Source: Gammaproteobacteria bacterium
GTDB taxonomy: Bacteria; Pseudomonadota; Gammaproteobacteria; S012-40
Length of the DNA: 7,553 nucleotides
Reading direction: 5' to 3'
NCBI GenBank assembly: GCA_029864945.1
Contig: JAOTSL010000150.1
Span: 1 to 7,553, forward strand
In this document: positions 6,326-7,553 of the stretch, piece by piece
Layout of the letters: every line of letters starts with the position of its first letter
How positions within the stretch are numbered: the stretch's first letter is position 1
Position numbers and translations under genes: made by a program
The notes under the pieces: generated by a model
The model's database searches: none
Told to the model about the DNA's origin: nothing
Seen by the model: only the letters and a program-made list of their open reading frames with translations

Positions 6326-6664
6326 ATGGAAAAGATTGAATGCCCACAATGTAGTGAACAAACAATAACTCTGGGACAAAAATTTAAAGCAGGTAAGTGG
6401 GCCACTATATTTTGTTCAAACTGCAATGCGCGGATGTGCGCAAACCCGATAGTTTTAGCTTTACTTTATTTTGTACTTATCTGGAACGTTCTATTTTTTG
6501 CCTATATGGCCATTAGGGAGTCAAGTATTTACTACGGAATTGCGATGATCGTCGGCTGGGCAATCATTGAATTCTTCATTTACTATATTCCGCTCAGCAG
6601 AATGCGTGCTTTAGCACCAAGTGCCGATACCTCAAACAACAATGACCCTAACAGTGATGGCTAA
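6326..6664 (+). CDS. zinc-ribbon membrane protein of unknown function
   Basis: A 112-residue protein with two parts. The first 40 residues form a probable zinc ribbon: CPQC at 6-9 and CSNC at 30-33 give four Cys ligands, with a further Cys at 38. Two hydrophobic helices follow, at about 42-62 (PIVLALLYFVLIWNVLFF) and 69-88 (YYGIAMIVGWAIIEFFIYYI), then a short basic RMRA and an Asn/Asp-rich tail. With this layout both the ribbon and the tail would face the cytoplasm; this is inferred from the basic residues and the need for reduced cysteines. The start is supported by GAGG at 6316-6319, six nt before the ATG. The stop codon (6662-6664) overlaps the start region of the following kinase gene by 8 bp, so the two are probably translationally coupled. 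Small proteins of this design occur widely without a known job; I do not recognise a specific family. Confidence 0.8.
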   Translation: MEKIECPQCSEQTITLGQKFKAGKWATIFCSNCNARMCANPIVLALLYFVLIWNVLFFAYMAIRESSIYYGIAMIVGWAIIEFFIYYIPLSRMRALAPSADTSNNNDPNSDG

Positions 6665-7529
6665 AATTCTTGGCGTCGGCATTGCCACATTGGATATCAT
6701 TAACCAGGTTGATGATTATCCGGGTGAAAATGCCGAAGTTCGTGCAAATTCCCAACGCTTTTGTCGTGGTGGCAATGTCACAAACACACTTACTGTTTTA
6801 TCCCAGTTTAACAACCAGTGCTCGTGGTCCGGTGTTTTATGCGACGACTACGACGCCCAATATATCCTCGACGATTTAACACGTAGCAAAATCGATTATA
6901 GTCATTGCCAGAGTCAATCATCAGGCAAAATGCCAACGTCCTATATTCTTTCCAACAGCATAAATGGATCCCGCACCATTGTTCATTATCGTGATTTACC
7001 TGAACTCAGCTTTGAACACTTCAAAAAACTTAACCTCACAAATTTTGACTGGATTCATTTTGAAGGTCGCGCGATTAACGAAACCAAAAAAATGCTCACC
7101 TGGTGTAAAAAAAAATACCCTAAAATCCCAATATCCGTAGAAATCGAAAAACAAAGGGAAGATATTGAGAGTATTTTCAATCTCGCTAATGTGTACTTAT
7201 ACGCCAAGGCATTTTCTGTGCAAAACGATTGCAACGATGCGGAGTCTTTTTTACAAAAAGAACGCCTCAAGTCACCAGAAGCAGACTTGATTTGCGCATG
7301 GGGCGAGAAGGGCGCGTACGCATTGATTGGGAATACAAAACTTCAATCGAAAGCTTATCCGCCAGAAAAATTGGTTGATACGCTTGGTGCAGGTGATACG
7401 TTCAATGCGGGAATAATCCAAGCGCGTTTGAACAATTTGGACTGGATGGACTCGTTAGACTTTGCCAATCGATTAGCCGGAAAAAAATGCGGCCAAATAG
7501 GCTTTGAAAACCTACTCTGTAATATTTAA
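6657..7529 (+). CDS. PfkB-family carbohydrate kinase, ketohexokinase-like
   Basis: A 290-residue cytoplasmic sugar kinase of the ribokinase/PfkB fold, full length for the family. The N-terminal strand ILGVGIATLDIINQVDDYP (4-22) and RGGN (37-40) contribute to the sugar pocket. DTLGAGDTFNAG (241-252) is PfkB signature 2, with D247 in GAGD as the catalytic base. Several segments closely resemble animal ketohexokinase as I remember it: DWIHFEGRAINETKKML (131-147), VEIEKQRED (161-169), ICAWGEKGAYAL (212-223) and AYPPEKLVDTLGAGDTFNAG (233-252). ATP-dependent phosphorylation of a ketose such as fructose at C1 is therefore plausible, but the substrate is inference. I chose the ATG at 6657, within AGTGATGGCTAA where the upstream gene ends; a GTG at 6621 and an ATG at 6642 in the same frame would add residues before the family's normal start. 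No strong Shine-Dalgarno precedes it, which fits coupling to the upstream gene. No terminator is visible in the 24 nt after the stop. Confidence 0.92.
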   Translation: MAKILGVGIATLDIINQVDDYPGENAEVRANSQRFCRGGNVTNTLTVLSQFNNQCSWSGVLCDDYDAQYILDDLTRSKIDYSHCQSQSSGKMPTSYILSNSINGSRTIVHYRDLPELSFEHFKKLNLTNFDWIHFEGRAINETKKMLTWCKKKYPKIPISVEIEKQREDIESIFNLANVYLYAKAFSVQNDCNDAESFLQKERLKSPEADLICAWGEKGAYALIGNTKLQSKAYPPEKLVDTLGAGDTFNAGIIQARLNNLDWMDSLDFANRLAGKKCGQIGFENLLCNI

Positions 7530-7553
7530 ATTTTTGTTACCCTGTGTCAAAAA

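Noticed and set aside
6182..6379. Minus-strand 65-codon frame overlapping the zinc-ribbon start
   Set aside because: It overlaps the start and CxxC coding region of a better-supported gene, and no ribosome binding site or family was recognised.

Overview
The window looks like chromosomal DNA from a moderately AT-rich gammaproteobacterium, probably marine or aquatic. This is judged from protein character and gene order; the genus cannot be named. The polA / DUF2782 / small class I cytochrome c neighbourhood is one I recall from Pseudomonas-like genomes. There is no insertion sequence, phage gene, CRISPR array, tRNA or rRNA.

Layout: (1) 1-853, minus strand: the first 284 codons of DNA polymerase I (polA), covering the 5' nuclease domain and cut by the left edge. 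(2) 854-2044, plus strand, divergent from polA: a LOG/TIGR00730 nucleotide-hydrolase-like protein, then a small exported DUF2782 protein. (3) A convergent intergenic region with a strong 12-bp perfect hairpin that can terminate transcription in both directions. (4) 2193-2531, minus: a periplasmic c551-like cytochrome c. (5) 2532-3010: a gene-poor stretch with one doubtful small ORF and the terminator of the next operon. (6) 3011-6004, minus: a two-gene envelope operon, a TraF_2-type outer-membrane beta-barrel protein followed after 18 nt by a large lipoprotein with an EF-hand-like repeat module near its N-terminus. (7) 6005-6325: a divergent regulatory gap. (8) 6326-7529, plus: a zinc-ribbon protein with two membrane helices, whose stop overlaps the start of a PfkB-family kinase that strongly resembles animal ketohexokinase.

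How the genes may work together: polA, the LOG-family protein, DUF2782 and the cytochrome are a housekeeping neighbourhood without an obvious shared pathway. The TraF_2 protein and lipoprotein are very probably co-transcribed and both targeted to the outer membrane, so they are the best candidate here for an uncharacterised system. The zinc-ribbon protein and kinase overlap by 8 bp and are probably translationally coupled, which suggests a second small functional unit. All functional links beyond shared transcription are inference.
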